From Palleronia sp. LCG004 (lineage in GTDB: Bacteria > Pseudomonadota > Alphaproteobacteria > Rhodobacterales > Rhodobacteraceae): a stretch of 64,000 bases of DNA. Below, piece after piece: positions 43,101 to 52,000 of this stretch (the first letter of the stretch is position 1; every line of letters begins with the position of its first letter). The stretch lies in assembly GCF_032931615.1 (NCBI RefSeq), contig NZ_CP136759.1:2046001-2110000 (forward strand), read 5' to 3'. The position numbers and the translations under genes are program-made. The notes below the pieces were generated by a model. That model worked only from the letters and a program-made list of their open reading frames with translations, was not told where the DNA came from and did no database searches.

Positions 43101-44177
43101 CTAATGCGGGAAGGGCCACAATCTCAGCTTCTCCTTGGTGACGCGCCAGAGTTGGGCGAGGCCGTGCGGCTCCACGATCAGGAAGAACACGATGAGCCCG
43201 CCCACGATCATGACCTCCAGATGCGCGGCCAGCACCGTGGGCCAGCCGAAACCGCCCACCAGCACGTTCTTGAGAAGGACCGGCAGCAGGACCATGAACG
43301 CCGCGCCGAGGAACGATCCGAGGATCGAGCCGAGCCCGCCGATGATGATCATGAAGAGGATCAGGAACGACTTGTTGATCCCGAAGGCCTCGCCCACCTC
43401 GACCGCGCCCAGATAGACCGCGAAGAAGAGCGCGCCGGCGATCCCCACGAAGAAGGACGACACCCCGAATGCCGAGAGCTTGGCGCGCAGCGGGTTCACG
43501 CCGATGATCTCGGCCGCGATGTCCATGTCGCGGATGGCCATCCATTTCCGCCCGATCGCCCCGCGCGTGAGGTTGCGGCAGATCCATGCGCTCGCCACAA
43601 GGAAGGCGAGGCAGAAGAGATAGGTGGCCCAGGCCTGCGTCCCGGCGCCGGTGATCGGCACGCCGAGGAGCGTCCGCTCGGGCGCGTTGATCTGGCCCGA
43701 GGCGGAGTAGTTGTAGAACCACGGCACCCGGTTGAAGAGCCAGACGAGGAAGAACTGCGCGGCGAGGGTCGCGACGGCGAGATAGAAGCCCTTGATCCTG
43801 AGGCTCGGCAACCCGAAGAGCATGCCCACGGCCGCCGTGACGAGCCCCGAGATCACCACGTGGATCGCGATGTTGATGTCGGGGAACGCCGTCATCAGCT
43901 TGTAGCAGCTATAGGCCCCGACGGCCATGAAGCCGCCCGTCCCGAGGCTGAGCTGCCCGCAATAGCCCACGAGGATGTTGAGGCCCAGCGCCGCGATGCC
44001 GTAGATCAGCACCGGCAGGAAGATCGCGTTCAGCCAGTAATCGTTGATGACGAGCGGCACGATCAGCACGGCCGCGGCAAGCGTCGCGTAATAGGCCCAC
44101 CGGTCGAGCCGGATCGGGAACGTCTGGCTGTCGGCGCGATAGCTCGTCTTGAAATCGCCCGCCTCGCGATAGAGCAT
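43101..44177 (-). CDS. livM: Branched-chain-type ABC permease LivM
   Basis: A 358-residue membrane protein with around ten helices; YGIAALGLNILVGYCGQLSLGTGGFMAVGAY is the LivM signature region and GGLGSILGSFLGAAFMVLLPVLL the C-terminal one. It forms the pore with LivH. ATG at 44177, 21 bp from the livH stop. Confidence 0.92.
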   Translation of the reverse strand: MLYREAGDFKTSYRADSQTFPIRLDRWAYYATLAAAVLIVPLVINDYWLNAIFLPVLIYGIAALGLNILVGYCGQLSLGTGGFMAVGAYSCYKLMTAFPDINIAIHVVISGLVTAAVGMLFGLPSLRIKGFYLAVATLAAQFFLVWLFNRVPWFYNYSASGQINAPERTLLGVPITGAGTQAWATYLFCLAFLVASAWICRNLTRGAIGRKWMAIRDMDIAAEIIGVNPLRAKLSAFGVSSFFVGIAGALFFAVYLGAVEVGEAFGINKSFLILFMIIIGGLGSILGSFLGAAFMVLLPVLLKNVLVGGFGWPTVLAAHLEVMIVGGLIVFFLIVEPHGLAQLWRVTKEKLRLWPFPH

Positions 44178-44198
44178 CAGACCCCTCCCCCCTGGTTG

Positions 44199-45185
44199 CT
44201 AGACGCGTTCAATGATCCGCTCCCCGAAGAGGCCCTGCGGCCGGAAGACGAGAAAGACGAGCGCGAGGACATAGGCGAACCAGTTCTCGGTCGCGCCGCC
44301 GACGAGGGGGCCCACCCAGAACTCGAAGAGCTTCTCGCCCACCCCGATGATGAGCCCGCCCACGATCGCGCCCGGAATGGAGGTGAAGCCGCCCAGCATC
44401 AGCACCGGCAGCGCCTTGAGCGCGATGAGCGAGAGCGAGAATTGCACGCCGGATTTCGCGCCCCACATGACCCCCGCGACGAGCGCCACGAACCCCGCGA
44501 TCGACCATGTCAGCACCCAGATGAAGTTGAGCGAGATCCCGACGCTGAGCGCGGCCTGATGATCGTCGGCCACGGCCCTGAGCGCGCGCCCCTCCTTGGT
44601 GTATTGCGAGAACGCGACCAGCCCCGCGACCAGAAGCGCCGCGATGATCGTCGCGGTGATGTCGAGATTGTCGATGAAGAGCCCGTATCCGAAGGCGTCG
44701 AACGTCACCTGGTCGACATAGGTGTTGATGCCCTGCGGCAATCCGATGTCGAGCGTGCGGATCCCCGACCCCCACATGATGTCGCCGAGACCTTCGAGGA
44801 AATAGGCGAGCCCGATCGTCGCCATGAAGAGGATGATAGGGGGCTGCCCCACCAGATGCCGGAGCACGACCCAGTTCACGGCCCATGCGAAGATCACCAT
44901 CACGACAATGGTCAGCACGATCGCGAGAAGCGCGGGGACCTGCCATCCGAAGCCGTGGATCTCGGTCCCGAAGGTCGCGTTCACGAGATGCGCGAACGGG
45001 ACCTGTCCCTCCATGATCCCCACGAGGGTCAGCGCCGCGAAAAGCGCCATCACCCCCTGGGCATAGTTGAAGATCCCGCTCGCCTTGAAGATCAGGACGA
45101 AGCCGAGGGCGACGAGCGCATAGAGCACGCCCGCCATCAGGCCGTTGATCGTCACCTCGATCGCGAAGAGTAGCTGGTCAGGCAT
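44199..45185 (-). CDS. livH: Branched-chain-type ABC permease LivH
   Basis: A 328-residue membrane protein with about eight helices; GVLYALVALGFVLIFKASGIFNYAQG at the N-terminus and GAIVGGLIIGVGEKLFE near the C-terminus are typical LivH. It pairs with LivM. ATG at 45185. A short unknown gene separates it from livG. Confidence 0.92.
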   Translation of the reverse strand: MPDQLLFAIEVTINGLMAGVLYALVALGFVLIFKASGIFNYAQGVMALFAALTLVGIMEGQVPFAHLVNATFGTEIHGFGWQVPALLAIVLTIVVMVIFAWAVNWVVLRHLVGQPPIILFMATIGLAYFLEGLGDIMWGSGIRTLDIGLPQGINTYVDQVTFDAFGYGLFIDNLDITATIIAALLVAGLVAFSQYTKEGRALRAVADDHQAALSVGISLNFIWVLTWSIAGFVALVAGVMWGAKSGVQFSLSLIALKALPVLMLGGFTSIPGAIVGGLIIGVGEKLFEFWVGPLVGGATENWFAYVLALVFLVFRPQGLFGERIIERV

Positions 45186-45255
45186 CGCGCCGTCCTTTCG
45201 CCCCTGGGGCGGATCCGGTCGGACAGTTCCGGCGCGATGCCCGCATCAGATTCCC

Positions 45256-45660
45256 CTATTCATGCTGTGTGCCCGGCGTGCCCGCGTCGCGGCCGGGATT
45301 GGGACCGGTCGCCGCGGGACAGGTGCAATCGCCCAGAAGCTCGTTCGCCTTCTCCGAGCGCTCGCCGGCGGGCTGCGCCTCGAGCGCGCTGCGCGCGGCC
45401 CTGAGGCCCCAGTCGATATCGCCCTCGACGAAGGCGGGCTTGTTCCTGTCGCCGGAATGAAAGTCGGTCTGGCGCGCGTCGCGCGATTGCCGCGCCACGC
45501 GGCCCAATGCGCCCAGCACCGCCTCGCGCTCGTTCGTGCGCAACTCGTCGAGATCCTCGGGACGGAACTTCGCCACCATCTCGCCCGCCCAGTCGGGCAA
45601 TCCCCGATCGGCCCCGAGCGCATCGGCCAGCGTTTTCTTCTGCCATGTCAGATCGGCCAT
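45256..45660 (-). CDS. Uncharacterised protein between livG and livH
   Basis: A 134-residue charged, soluble protein: it starts ADLTWQKKTLADALGADRGL, has the helical AREAVLGALGRVARQSRDA stretch and ends with DCTCPAATGPNPG, a CxC pair near the C-terminus. I do not recognise it. It has no signal peptide or membrane segment. Its place inside the importer run suggests it is co-expressed with the ABC genes. ATG at 45660. Confidence 0.6.
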   Translation of the reverse strand: MADLTWQKKTLADALGADRGLPDWAGEMVAKFRPEDLDELRTNEREAVLGALGRVARQSRDARQTDFHSGDRNKPAFVEGDIDWGLRAARSALEAQPAGERSEKANELLGDCTCPAATGPNPGRDAGTPGTQHE

Positions 45661-45720
45661 CTCGTATCTCCTTTTCCGTAGATACGGGTCGAACGATGCG
45701 ACAGGGCGAGACGGTCCATC

Positions 45721-46542
45721 CTAGTCATGCGCGACCCCCAGATAGGCGTCGATCACCTGCTGGTTGGTCCGCACCTCGTCCGGCGTGCCGTCGCCGATCT
45801 TGCGGCCGTAATCCATGACGACGACGCGGTCCGAGATGTCCATGACCACGCCCATGTCGTGCTCGATCAGAGCGATCGTGGTGCCGAGCTCGTCGTTCAC
45901 GTCGAGGATGTAGCGGCTCATATCCTCCTTTTCCTCGACGTTCATGCCGGCCATGGGCTCGTCCAGAAGCAGCAGGTCCGGCTCGGCGGCGAGCGCGCGG
46001 GCCAGCTCCACCCGCTTCTTGAGGCCGTAGGGCAGCCGGCCGACGGGCGTCTTCCGGATGTGCTGGATCTCGAGGAAATCGATGATCCGCTCGACCTTCT
46101 CGCGGTTCAGGGTCTCCTCCCGCTCGGCCCGGCCGATCCAGAATGCCTGCGCCAACATGCCCGCCCGCATGGCGTTCAGCCGCCCCGTCATGATGTTGTC
46201 GAGAACGCTCATCCCGTCGAAGAGCGCGATGTTCTGGAACGTCCGCGCCACGCCGCTGCGCGCGACCTTGTAGGGCTTCATCGGCGGTCTGGTTTCGCCG
46301 CGAAACCTCACCTCGCCCTCCTGCGGGTGGTAGAACCCGCTGATCACGTTCAGCATCGACGACTTGCCAGCACCGTTCGGGCCGATGATGGCGCGGATCT
46401 CGCCCTCGCGGATATCGAACGAGATGTCCTTGATCGCCTCGACGCCTCCGAAGCGCAGCGTGATGTTGCGCAGATCGAGGATCACGCCTCCGATCGTGCG
46501 GCCATCCGCGGTGACGTGGCTCTCGGGGGCGCTGTCCCTCAT
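45721..46542 (-). CDS. livG: Branched-chain-type ABC transporter ATPase LivG
   Basis: A 273-residue ATPase with Walker A GPNGAGKS at 54-61 and Walker B LLLLDEPMAGM; the signature loop is degenerate (LPYGLKKRVELARAL). It pairs with LivF. ATG at 46542 overlaps the acyl-CoA ligase stop as ATGA, so the ligase and the importer are one operon. Confidence 0.9.
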   Translation of the reverse strand: MRDSAPESHVTADGRTIGGVILDLRNITLRFGGVEAIKDISFDIREGEIRAIIGPNGAGKSSMLNVISGFYHPQEGEVRFRGETRPPMKPYKVARSGVARTFQNIALFDGMSVLDNIMTGRLNAMRAGMLAQAFWIGRAEREETLNREKVERIIDFLEIQHIRKTPVGRLPYGLKKRVELARALAAEPDLLLLDEPMAGMNVEEKEDMSRYILDVNDELGTTIALIEHDMGVVMDISDRVVVMDYGRKIGDGTPDEVRTNQQVIDAYLGVAHD

Positions 46543-48497
46543 TCCGCGGCCTCGCGGATCTCGGGGCCGGCGGGCCGGATCGCGGCATCCTGAAGCCTGA
46601 GCGTGGCCGCGATCCGGCCTTTCCGGCCATCCTCGTAGGTGACCTCGGTCTCGGTATAGATCTCGTCGCGCCCGTCGTAGAGCGCCGTGAGGATATCGTC
46701 GAACTTCTCGCCGATGACCTTGCGGCGGACCTTCTGCGTGCGGGTGAGTTCCCCGTCATCCGCATCGAGCTGCTTGTGGAGCACGACGAAACGATGGACC
46801 TGGCAGCCCGACAGCATGTCGTCGCGGGCCACGGACCGGTTCACCTCGGCCACGTGGTCGCGCATCATCTCGAGCACCTTCGGATGCTGCGACAGCTCCT
46901 GGTAGGAGCCGTAGCCGATATTGTTGCGCTCCGCCCAGTTGCCCACCGCGTTGAGATCGATGTTGAGGAACGCCACGCAGGTCTCGCGGCCCGCACCGAA
47001 GACGACGGCCTCGAGAATGTTGGGAAAGAACTTGAGCTTGTTCTCGACATATTTGGGCGCGAACATGCCGCCGCCCGCGAGCTTTCCGACATCCTTGGCG
47101 CGGTCGATGATCCTCAGATGGCCCGACCCGTCCTCGAAGAAGCCCGCATCGCCCGTGGCGACCCAGCCTTCGGCATCCTTGGTCTCGGCCGTGCTGTCGG
47201 GATTGCGGAAATATTCCACAAAGACGCCCGGCGAGCGATAGAAGACCTCGCCGCTTTCGGCCACGCGGATCTCGACGCCCGGAGAGGCCACGCCGACCGT
47301 GTCGGAGCGCACCTCGTTGTCTGGTTGCTGGGTGATGAAGACGGTCGCCTCGGTCTGGCCGTAGAGCTGCTTGAGGTTGATCCCGAGGCCCCGGTAGAAA
47401 TCGAAGATCTCGGGCCCGATCGCCTCGCCCGCGGTGTAGCCGACGCGGATGCGCGAGAATCCCAGCGTGTTCTTGAGCGGTCCGTAGATCATCAGCTCGC
47501 CCAGACGATATCGCAGCCGGTCGGCCGCGCTTACCTTGCGGCCGTCGAGGATCGCGGGGCCCACCCGCTGCGCATGCGCCATGAAGTGGTGAAACAGCGC
47601 CTTCTTGATGCGCGTCGCGTCCTCCATCCGGATCATCACGTTGGTCAGCTGCGTCTCGAAGACGCGCGGCGGTGCGAAGTAATAGGTCGGCCCGATCTCG
47701 CGCAGATCGACCATCAGTGTGTCCGGGCTTTCGGGGCAGTTCACGCAGAACCCGGTCCAGTAGGCTTGCCCCACCGAGAAGATGAAATCGCCGACCCAGG
47801 CCATCGGCAGATAGGCCACGACCTCCTCGGCGGCCGTGAGGCGGTCGAATTCGGCCGAGGCCTTCGAGGTCGCGATGATGTTGCGGTTCGACAGGACGAC
47901 GCCCTTCGGACGGCCCGTCGTGCCCGAGGTATAGAGCATGACGCACACGTCATCGAGCGTCAGCGCATCGGTGCGCGCATCGAGTTCGGGGCCGAGCCGG
48001 TCGCGCGCCGCGCGGCCCGCCTCCTGGACACCGGCATAGGATCCGAGGCGGGCATGGTCGTAATTCCTGAGCCCGCGCGGATCGAGATAGATCAGCCGCC
48101 GCAGCGCGCCGCCATCGCCCGCGGCCTCCTGCAGCTTGTCGACCTGTTCCTGATCGCCGACCACCGCCATGACCGCACCGCAATGGTCGAGCTGGTAGGC
48201 GATCTCGTCCACGGCGGCGTCCTGGTAGATCGGCACCGGGATGGCACCCGCGCGCTGGATCGCGACCATCGCCCAGTAGAGCGCGGGGCGGTTGCGCCCG
48301 GATATGACGACATGCTCCCCTTGGGCGAGCCCCAGATCGAGCAGGCCGAGGGCAAGGGCCTCGACCTCGGCCGCGATCTCGGACCAGGTCCAGCTCTGCC
48401 AGATCCCGAATTCCTTCTCGCGGTTCGCCGGGCGGTTCGCGTGCAAGGTCGCGTTCCGCGCAAGCAGCGCAGGTATGGAGACAGGCGTCTCGCTCAA
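46539..48497 (-). CDS. Long-chain acyl-CoA synthetase-like AMP-binding ligase
   Basis: A 652-residue ANL-superfamily ligase of the long-chain fatty acyl-CoA synthetase (FadD15-like) branch. TSGTTGRPKG at 190-199 is the P-loop, YGQTEATVFI the A5 motif and ATGDAGFFEDGSGHL the A7 motif. It would make an acyl-CoA in the cytoplasm. The start is an unusual TTG at 48497, with GGGAGGA 7 bases upstream. Its stop is coupled to livG, so transport and activation appear linked. The substrate could be a fatty acid or an aromatic acid. Confidence 0.85.
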   Translation of the reverse strand: MSETPVSIPALLARNATLHANRPANREKEFGIWQSWTWSEIAAEVEALALGLLDLGLAQGEHVVISGRNRPALYWAMVAIQRAGAIPVPIYQDAAVDEIAYQLDHCGAVMAVVGDQEQVDKLQEAAGDGGALRRLIYLDPRGLRNYDHARLGSYAGVQEAGRAARDRLGPELDARTDALTLDDVCVMLYTSGTTGRPKGVVLSNRNIIATSKASAEFDRLTAAEEVVAYLPMAWVGDFIFSVGQAYWTGFCVNCPESPDTLMVDLREIGPTYYFAPPRVFETQLTNVMIRMEDATRIKKALFHHFMAHAQRVGPAILDGRKVSAADRLRYRLGELMIYGPLKNTLGFSRIRVGYTAGEAIGPEIFDFYRGLGINLKQLYGQTEATVFITQQPDNEVRSDTVGVASPGVEIRVAESGEVFYRSPGVFVEYFRNPDSTAETKDAEGWVATGDAGFFEDGSGHLRIIDRAKDVGKLAGGGMFAPKYVENKLKFFPNILEAVVFGAGRETCVAFLNIDLNAVGNWAERNNIGYGSYQELSQHPKVLEMMRDHVAEVNRSVARDDMLSGCQVHRFVVLHKQLDADDGELTRTQKVRRKVIGEKFDDILTALYDGRDEIYTETEVTYEDGRKGRIAATLRLQDAAIRPAGPEIREAAE

Positions 48498-48615
48498 GCA
48501 ATGATCCTCCCGAAGCCGCCTCCCCGCGGCTCCCTGTCGAACAGCCTGTCACAAATCGACGATGCGTCAATAGGCTCGCATGATCGCGAGGGTGCCCGGC
48601 CCCTGCGTCAAACGG

Positions 48616-48646
48616 AAAAGGGGCGGTACCTTTCGGTACCGCCCCT
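48616..48646 (-). terminator. Rho-independent terminator of the DUF481-like gene
   Basis: On the minus strand a perfect 12-bp stem (48646-48635 with 48630-48619, four-base loop) is followed directly by TTTT. It lies about 28 bp after the stop codon of the outer-membrane protein gene and separates it from the ligase operon. Confidence 0.9.
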
Positions 48647-48674
48647 CGTAACTTCCGGCCTGAGCCGAAAGCGA

Positions 48675-49595
48675 TCAGTTGAAGCTGTAGACCAGCGAAA
48701 CGCCGAACAGGTGCTCGGTGCTCTTGTTACCGGGGGCCGGATCGGTGTGGTACTCGGACAGCAGCGAGGTGCGAAGCGCGAGCGCGTCGCTCATCGACAC
48801 GTTGAGCGCCAGGTCGTTGTAGACGACCGTGTCCGAGTCGGACCAGATCACGTCGGAGTCGTTGGTCAGCGCAACGGTGTCGTTGATGCGCTGGTAGTAG
48901 TCCGACGAGATCGCAACCGCGAATTCCTCGATGTCGTCGCCGTCGCCGTTCGGATCGCGCAGGACGTTGCCGATTTCACGGAAGCTCGCGAAGCGGTAGC
49001 CCGGACCGGCCTGGACAGCCCACTGCTGCTCGGGCGTGTCGATCACGCGGTAGCCGAGACCGAGGCCGAGGAACGCGTCGTTCTCACGCTCGAACGTGTC
49101 GCGGTCTTCGTTGTCGTCGTCGACGTTGCCTTCGTAGGTACCCTGCAGTTTGGCGAAGCCGTAGAGGACGTCGCTGAAGTCACGGGTGTACTGGAAGCTG
49201 TAGAGCAGGTCGTCCTGATCCGTATCGCCATCCGACTCGGCATAACGGTAGTTCAGGCCGAGGTCGAAGCCGTTCAGGCCCATGACGTAGGTGAAGTTCG
49301 CGCCGATGCCGAGATCGGTCGACTCGTCGTTGTCGGACTGCGACGACCCGGTGCCGGCGAAGGCGCGGAGCGACACGGAACCGGTGAAGCCGTCGGCGCG
49401 GCCTTCGTTGCCGAGACGGAACGTCTCGCGCTCGAAATCATCTTCGATGTCGTCGGCCAGGTCTTCGTTCGCGGTCTCGACGGCGCTGTCGCCGATGAGG
49501 CCCGTGTTGTTGAACGTGTCGGTCTGGGCGTAAGCCGACCCGGCGATGAAGCTGGTGATCACCGCCGCGGTGAAGATGGATGCGTTGTTTTTCAT
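48675..49595 (-). CDS. DUF481-like acidic outer membrane protein
   Basis: A 306-residue exported protein with signal peptide 1-23 (cleavage after AYA). It has many alternating amphipathic strands (YVMGLNGFDLGLNYRYAE, DDLLYSFQYTRDF, GLGLGYRVI) and ends YSFN, as in DUF481/YdiY 'salt-induced' outer membrane beta-barrels. It is rich in Asp and Glu. It probably forms a small barrel in the outer membrane; no function is known. ATG at 49595 with GGGAGA upstream. A single-gene transcript by its terminator and long upstream region. Confidence 0.8.
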   Translation of the reverse strand: MKNNASIFTAAVITSFIAGSAYAQTDTFNNTGLIGDSAVETANEDLADDIEDDFERETFRLGNEGRADGFTGSVSLRAFAGTGSSQSDNDESTDLGIGANFTYVMGLNGFDLGLNYRYAESDGDTDQDDLLYSFQYTRDFSDVLYGFAKLQGTYEGNVDDDNEDRDTFERENDAFLGLGLGYRVIDTPEQQWAVQAGPGYRFASFREIGNVLRDPNGDGDDIEEFAVAISSDYYQRINDTVALTNDSDVIWSDSDTVVYNDLALNVSMSDALALRTSLLSEYHTDPAPGNKSTEHLFGVSLVYSFN

Positions 49596-49936
49596 CTGAT
49601 GGTCTCCCAATGAGTTCGGAGAGCGACGTTGTCCGTCACTTTCCACGATGCTTTAGCGCCTTGCACCCGTTTGGGTTCAGAGGGAAAGCACATCGAGGAA
49701 ACGGTTGTTGCAAGTTTGTCATTTTCGCAACGCTCACCGGATCGTAACCTTTGGAAAACCCTTTATTTACAATATCTGAGCGGATTTTGGCCGCATGGGT
49801 GCGGAAAAAATCTCGGCGGCTCTTGAACGGCTTTCTCGCCGAAGTTGCGAATGCACTCTGCGAATCGCTTCGGTGTGCGAGACGCGTTTGCGCGGGCCCG
49901 CGAAACCCGCTAGGCCCCGCGTCGGAGGTGATCGAG
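49596..49936. other. 341-bp intergenic region between the outer membrane gene and the phosphatase gene
   Basis: This divergent gap is AT-richer than its surroundings (around 49680-49800). It must hold promoters for both neighbours, but no convincing -35/-10 pair or operator could be fixed by eye. No ORF, hairpin or RNA gene was seen in it. Confidence 0.5.
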
Positions 49937-50578
49937 ATGGGTGAGATCGTACTGGTGCGTCACGGTCAGGCGAATTCGAACGCCGACAACGAGCGCGATT
50001 ACGACCGGCTGAGCGAGCTCGGCCATCTGCAGGCCCGTTGGCTGGGCGAGTGGCTGGGCGATCTCGATGGCGGCTTCGACCGGATCCTGAGCGGAACGCT
50101 CCGCCGCCATGTCGAGACGGCGCAGGCGATGGGCGTCGAGGCGATCCGCGATCCCCGGCTCGACGAGATGGACTATTTCAACCTCGGCCACGCGCTGTCG
50201 GACGTGCACGGCGTGCCGATGCCCACCGCCGACGGCTTTCCCGAACATCTTCCGCAGGTCATGCGCGCCTGGCACGCGTCGGAGATTCAGGGCGACGAAA
50301 GCTTCGCGGCGTTCGAGGCGCGGATCGTCGACGTGCTGACCGAGGCCGCGACGGAAGGACGGCGCACGCTGTGCGTGACTTCGGCGGGCGTGATCGCCAT
50401 GGCGATGCGCCATGTTCTCGATCTCGATCCGCGCAAGCTCTCCATGGTGCTGCTGCCGATCCGCAACACGTCGATCCATCGCTTCCACGTGCGCGGCGAC
50501 GAGATGTTGCTTTCGGGTTTCAACGCGGTGCCGCATCTCGAACGGGCGGACCGGGCCTACGCCCTGACCCATTACTGA
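49937..50578 (+). CDS. Histidine phosphatase-family protein (phosphoglycerate mutase-like)
   Basis: A 213-residue branch-1 histidine phosphatase. LVRHGQAN carries the catalytic His, and the Arg, Glu and second His (GTLRRHVETAQ, TSAGVIAMAMRH) follow as expected. It is more like a cobC/SixA-type phosphatase than a glycolytic mutase, so the substrate is unknown. The ATG at 49937 has GGAGG 8 bases upstream; the longer frame from 49751 is in the intergenic region. Confidence 0.85.
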   Translation: MGEIVLVRHGQANSNADNERDYDRLSELGHLQARWLGEWLGDLDGGFDRILSGTLRRHVETAQAMGVEAIRDPRLDEMDYFNLGHALSDVHGVPMPTADGFPEHLPQVMRAWHASEIQGDESFAAFEARIVDVLTEAATEGRRTLCVTSAGVIAMAMRHVLDLDPRKLSMVLLPIRNTSIHRFHVRGDEMLLSGFNAVPHLERADRAYALTHY

Positions 50579-50601
50579 GGCCCGCGGACCCGAGAGGGTC
50601 G

Positions 50602-51333
50602 CTAGCCGAAGATCCGGTAATAGAGACCGTCGGGCAGGAAGTTGCCGAGCCGGAAGAGCGCGCCGAACCCCCAGGGGAAGTTCAGCGCGAAGCGGTTGCC
50701 GTTCATGTGCTCGAAATAGAGCCGGGCGGCCTTTTCGGGGTCCATGATGAAGGGCATCCGGAAGTCGTTCTTGTCGGTGAGACGCGTCCGGATGAAGCCG
50801 GGATTGACCAGTTGCACGTCGATTCCGATGCGGCGCAGGTCGGCATACATCGACTCGGCAAGGACCATCAGGCCAGCCTTGGACGCGCCGTAACCGATCG
50901 CGCCGGGAAGTCCTCGATAGCCCGAAAGGGAGCCGGTCAGGACGACATGTCCGGATCCCTGCGCGACCATGGCCGGAACGACCTGACCCAGGACACGCGC
51001 GGCACCGGTCGTGTTCACGTCGAGCATCCGCGTGACGCGGCTCGCATCCCAGTCCTGCGCCCGCAGCGGCCAGTAGATGCCGGCGATGTAGACGAGCCCG
51101 TCGACCCGGCCCGCGCTTTCGGCGGCGCGCCTCACGTCGACGTCGTCGGTCACGTCGAAGGGGAGAACCTCGCTCGGTCCGTGCAACTGGTTCGACAGGT
51201 CATTGAGGCGGTCGCGATTTCGGGCCGACAGGATCACGTGGGCCCCCGTGCCGCTGATCCTACGCGCCACCTCGCGGCCCAGGCCTTCGGATGCCCCGAC
51301 GATCCAGTAACGCTTTCCGGACCAATGCCTCAC
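50602..51333 (-). CDS. SDR dehydrogenase of the DUF1365/DUF3833 cluster
   Basis: A 243-residue short-chain dehydrogenase. GASEGLGRE is the cofactor motif, NTTGAARVL and YGASK (catalytic Tyr-x-x-x-Lys) follow. Its GTG start at 51333 overlaps the DUF3833 stop as GTGA. The SDR-DUF3833-DUF1365-FAD oxidoreductase set is known from RpoE/ChrR regulons and lipid-modification loci, but its reaction is not settled. Confidence 0.85.
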   Translation of the reverse strand: MRHWSGKRYWIVGASEGLGREVARRISGTGAHVILSARNRDRLNDLSNQLHGPSEVLPFDVTDDVDVRRAAESAGRVDGLVYIAGIYWPLRAQDWDASRVTRMLDVNTTGAARVLGQVVPAMVAQGSGHVVLTGSLSGYRGLPGAIGYGASKAGLMVLAESMYADLRRIGIDVQLVNPGFIRTRLTDKNDFRMPFIMDPEKAARLYFEHMNGNRFALNFPWGFGALFRLGNFLPDGLYYRIFG

Positions 51334-51893
51334 CCCGGGCTCTCCGGCCGGATCGTAGCGACGAGTTCGGCCACGCGCACACCGAATTTCGTGAATTGAG
51401 ACCGGTTTATGATCGTTCCGCTCTCGCAGAGATACATCCAGTCCACGACGTCGAGCTTATGGCCGCCCGCCTCGTAGGGCAGGATGATGCGATACCGAAG
51501 CCGCACCGCGGGGCCGGAGATCTCGCCCGCTCCGCGCCCCACGATATCTTCGGCATCGGCGACGAACCGGCCGTCGTCGCCAAGGATCAGATGCCATGCC
51601 CGCGTCTGCTTGGTGCCGCTGTCATAGGCGAATTCCTCGTGGAGCACCCCATGATCGCCGTCCCACTCGCCTTCCATGAGCGCCCGGAACCGCGAGGTCA
51701 CGCGCCCCGTCGGCCCGAAGATCACCCCGTCGCAGATGAGGCGGCCGTTCAGGTGCTCGCGCGGGTCGAAGGATGGGCCGAGCCCCTCGTAATCGCGCGC
51801 GGACTGGCCCTTGAACGACAAAAGCCGATTGCGCAGCGCGATGAGGCCGATGATGACCACGGCGAACACGGATATGTAGATGAATATGTCCAA
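51330..51893 (-). CDS. DUF3833-family membrane-anchored protein
   Basis: A 187-residue protein with one N-terminal helix (about 3-20) and a lipocalin-like beta domain (HLNGRLICDGVIFGPTGRVTSRF, EGEWDGDHGVLHEEFAY, WMYLCESGTIINRS), the DUF3833 pattern. It starts with TTG at 51893 after GAGGA. Its stop overlaps the SDR start. Probably binds a lipid at the membrane. Confidence 0.82.
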   Translation of the reverse strand: MDIFIYISVFAVVIIGLIALRNRLLSFKGQSARDYEGLGPSFDPREHLNGRLICDGVIFGPTGRVTSRFRALMEGEWDGDHGVLHEEFAYDSGTKQTRAWHLILGDDGRFVADAEDIVGRGAGEISGPAVRLRYRIILPYEAGGHKLDVVDWMYLCESGTIINRSQFTKFGVRVAELVATIRPESPG

Positions 51894-52000
51894 GTTCTGT
51901 CCTCGATCGCCGACTCGGCAGCCGGGAATTTCCGTGGTGCGGGTACCGCGCGATCAGTTCATCGAATGGTCAGATGATCCTGTTCGTCTCCCGTCCTGCC

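Noticed and set aside
43104..45173. 689-residue plus-strand frame
   Set aside because: Antisense to livM and livH, rich in Arg/Asp/Glu/His; not coding.
46776..49613. 945-residue open frame on the plus strand
   Set aside because: Antisense to the acyl-CoA ligase and the outer membrane protein; composition is that of a codon-bias shadow.
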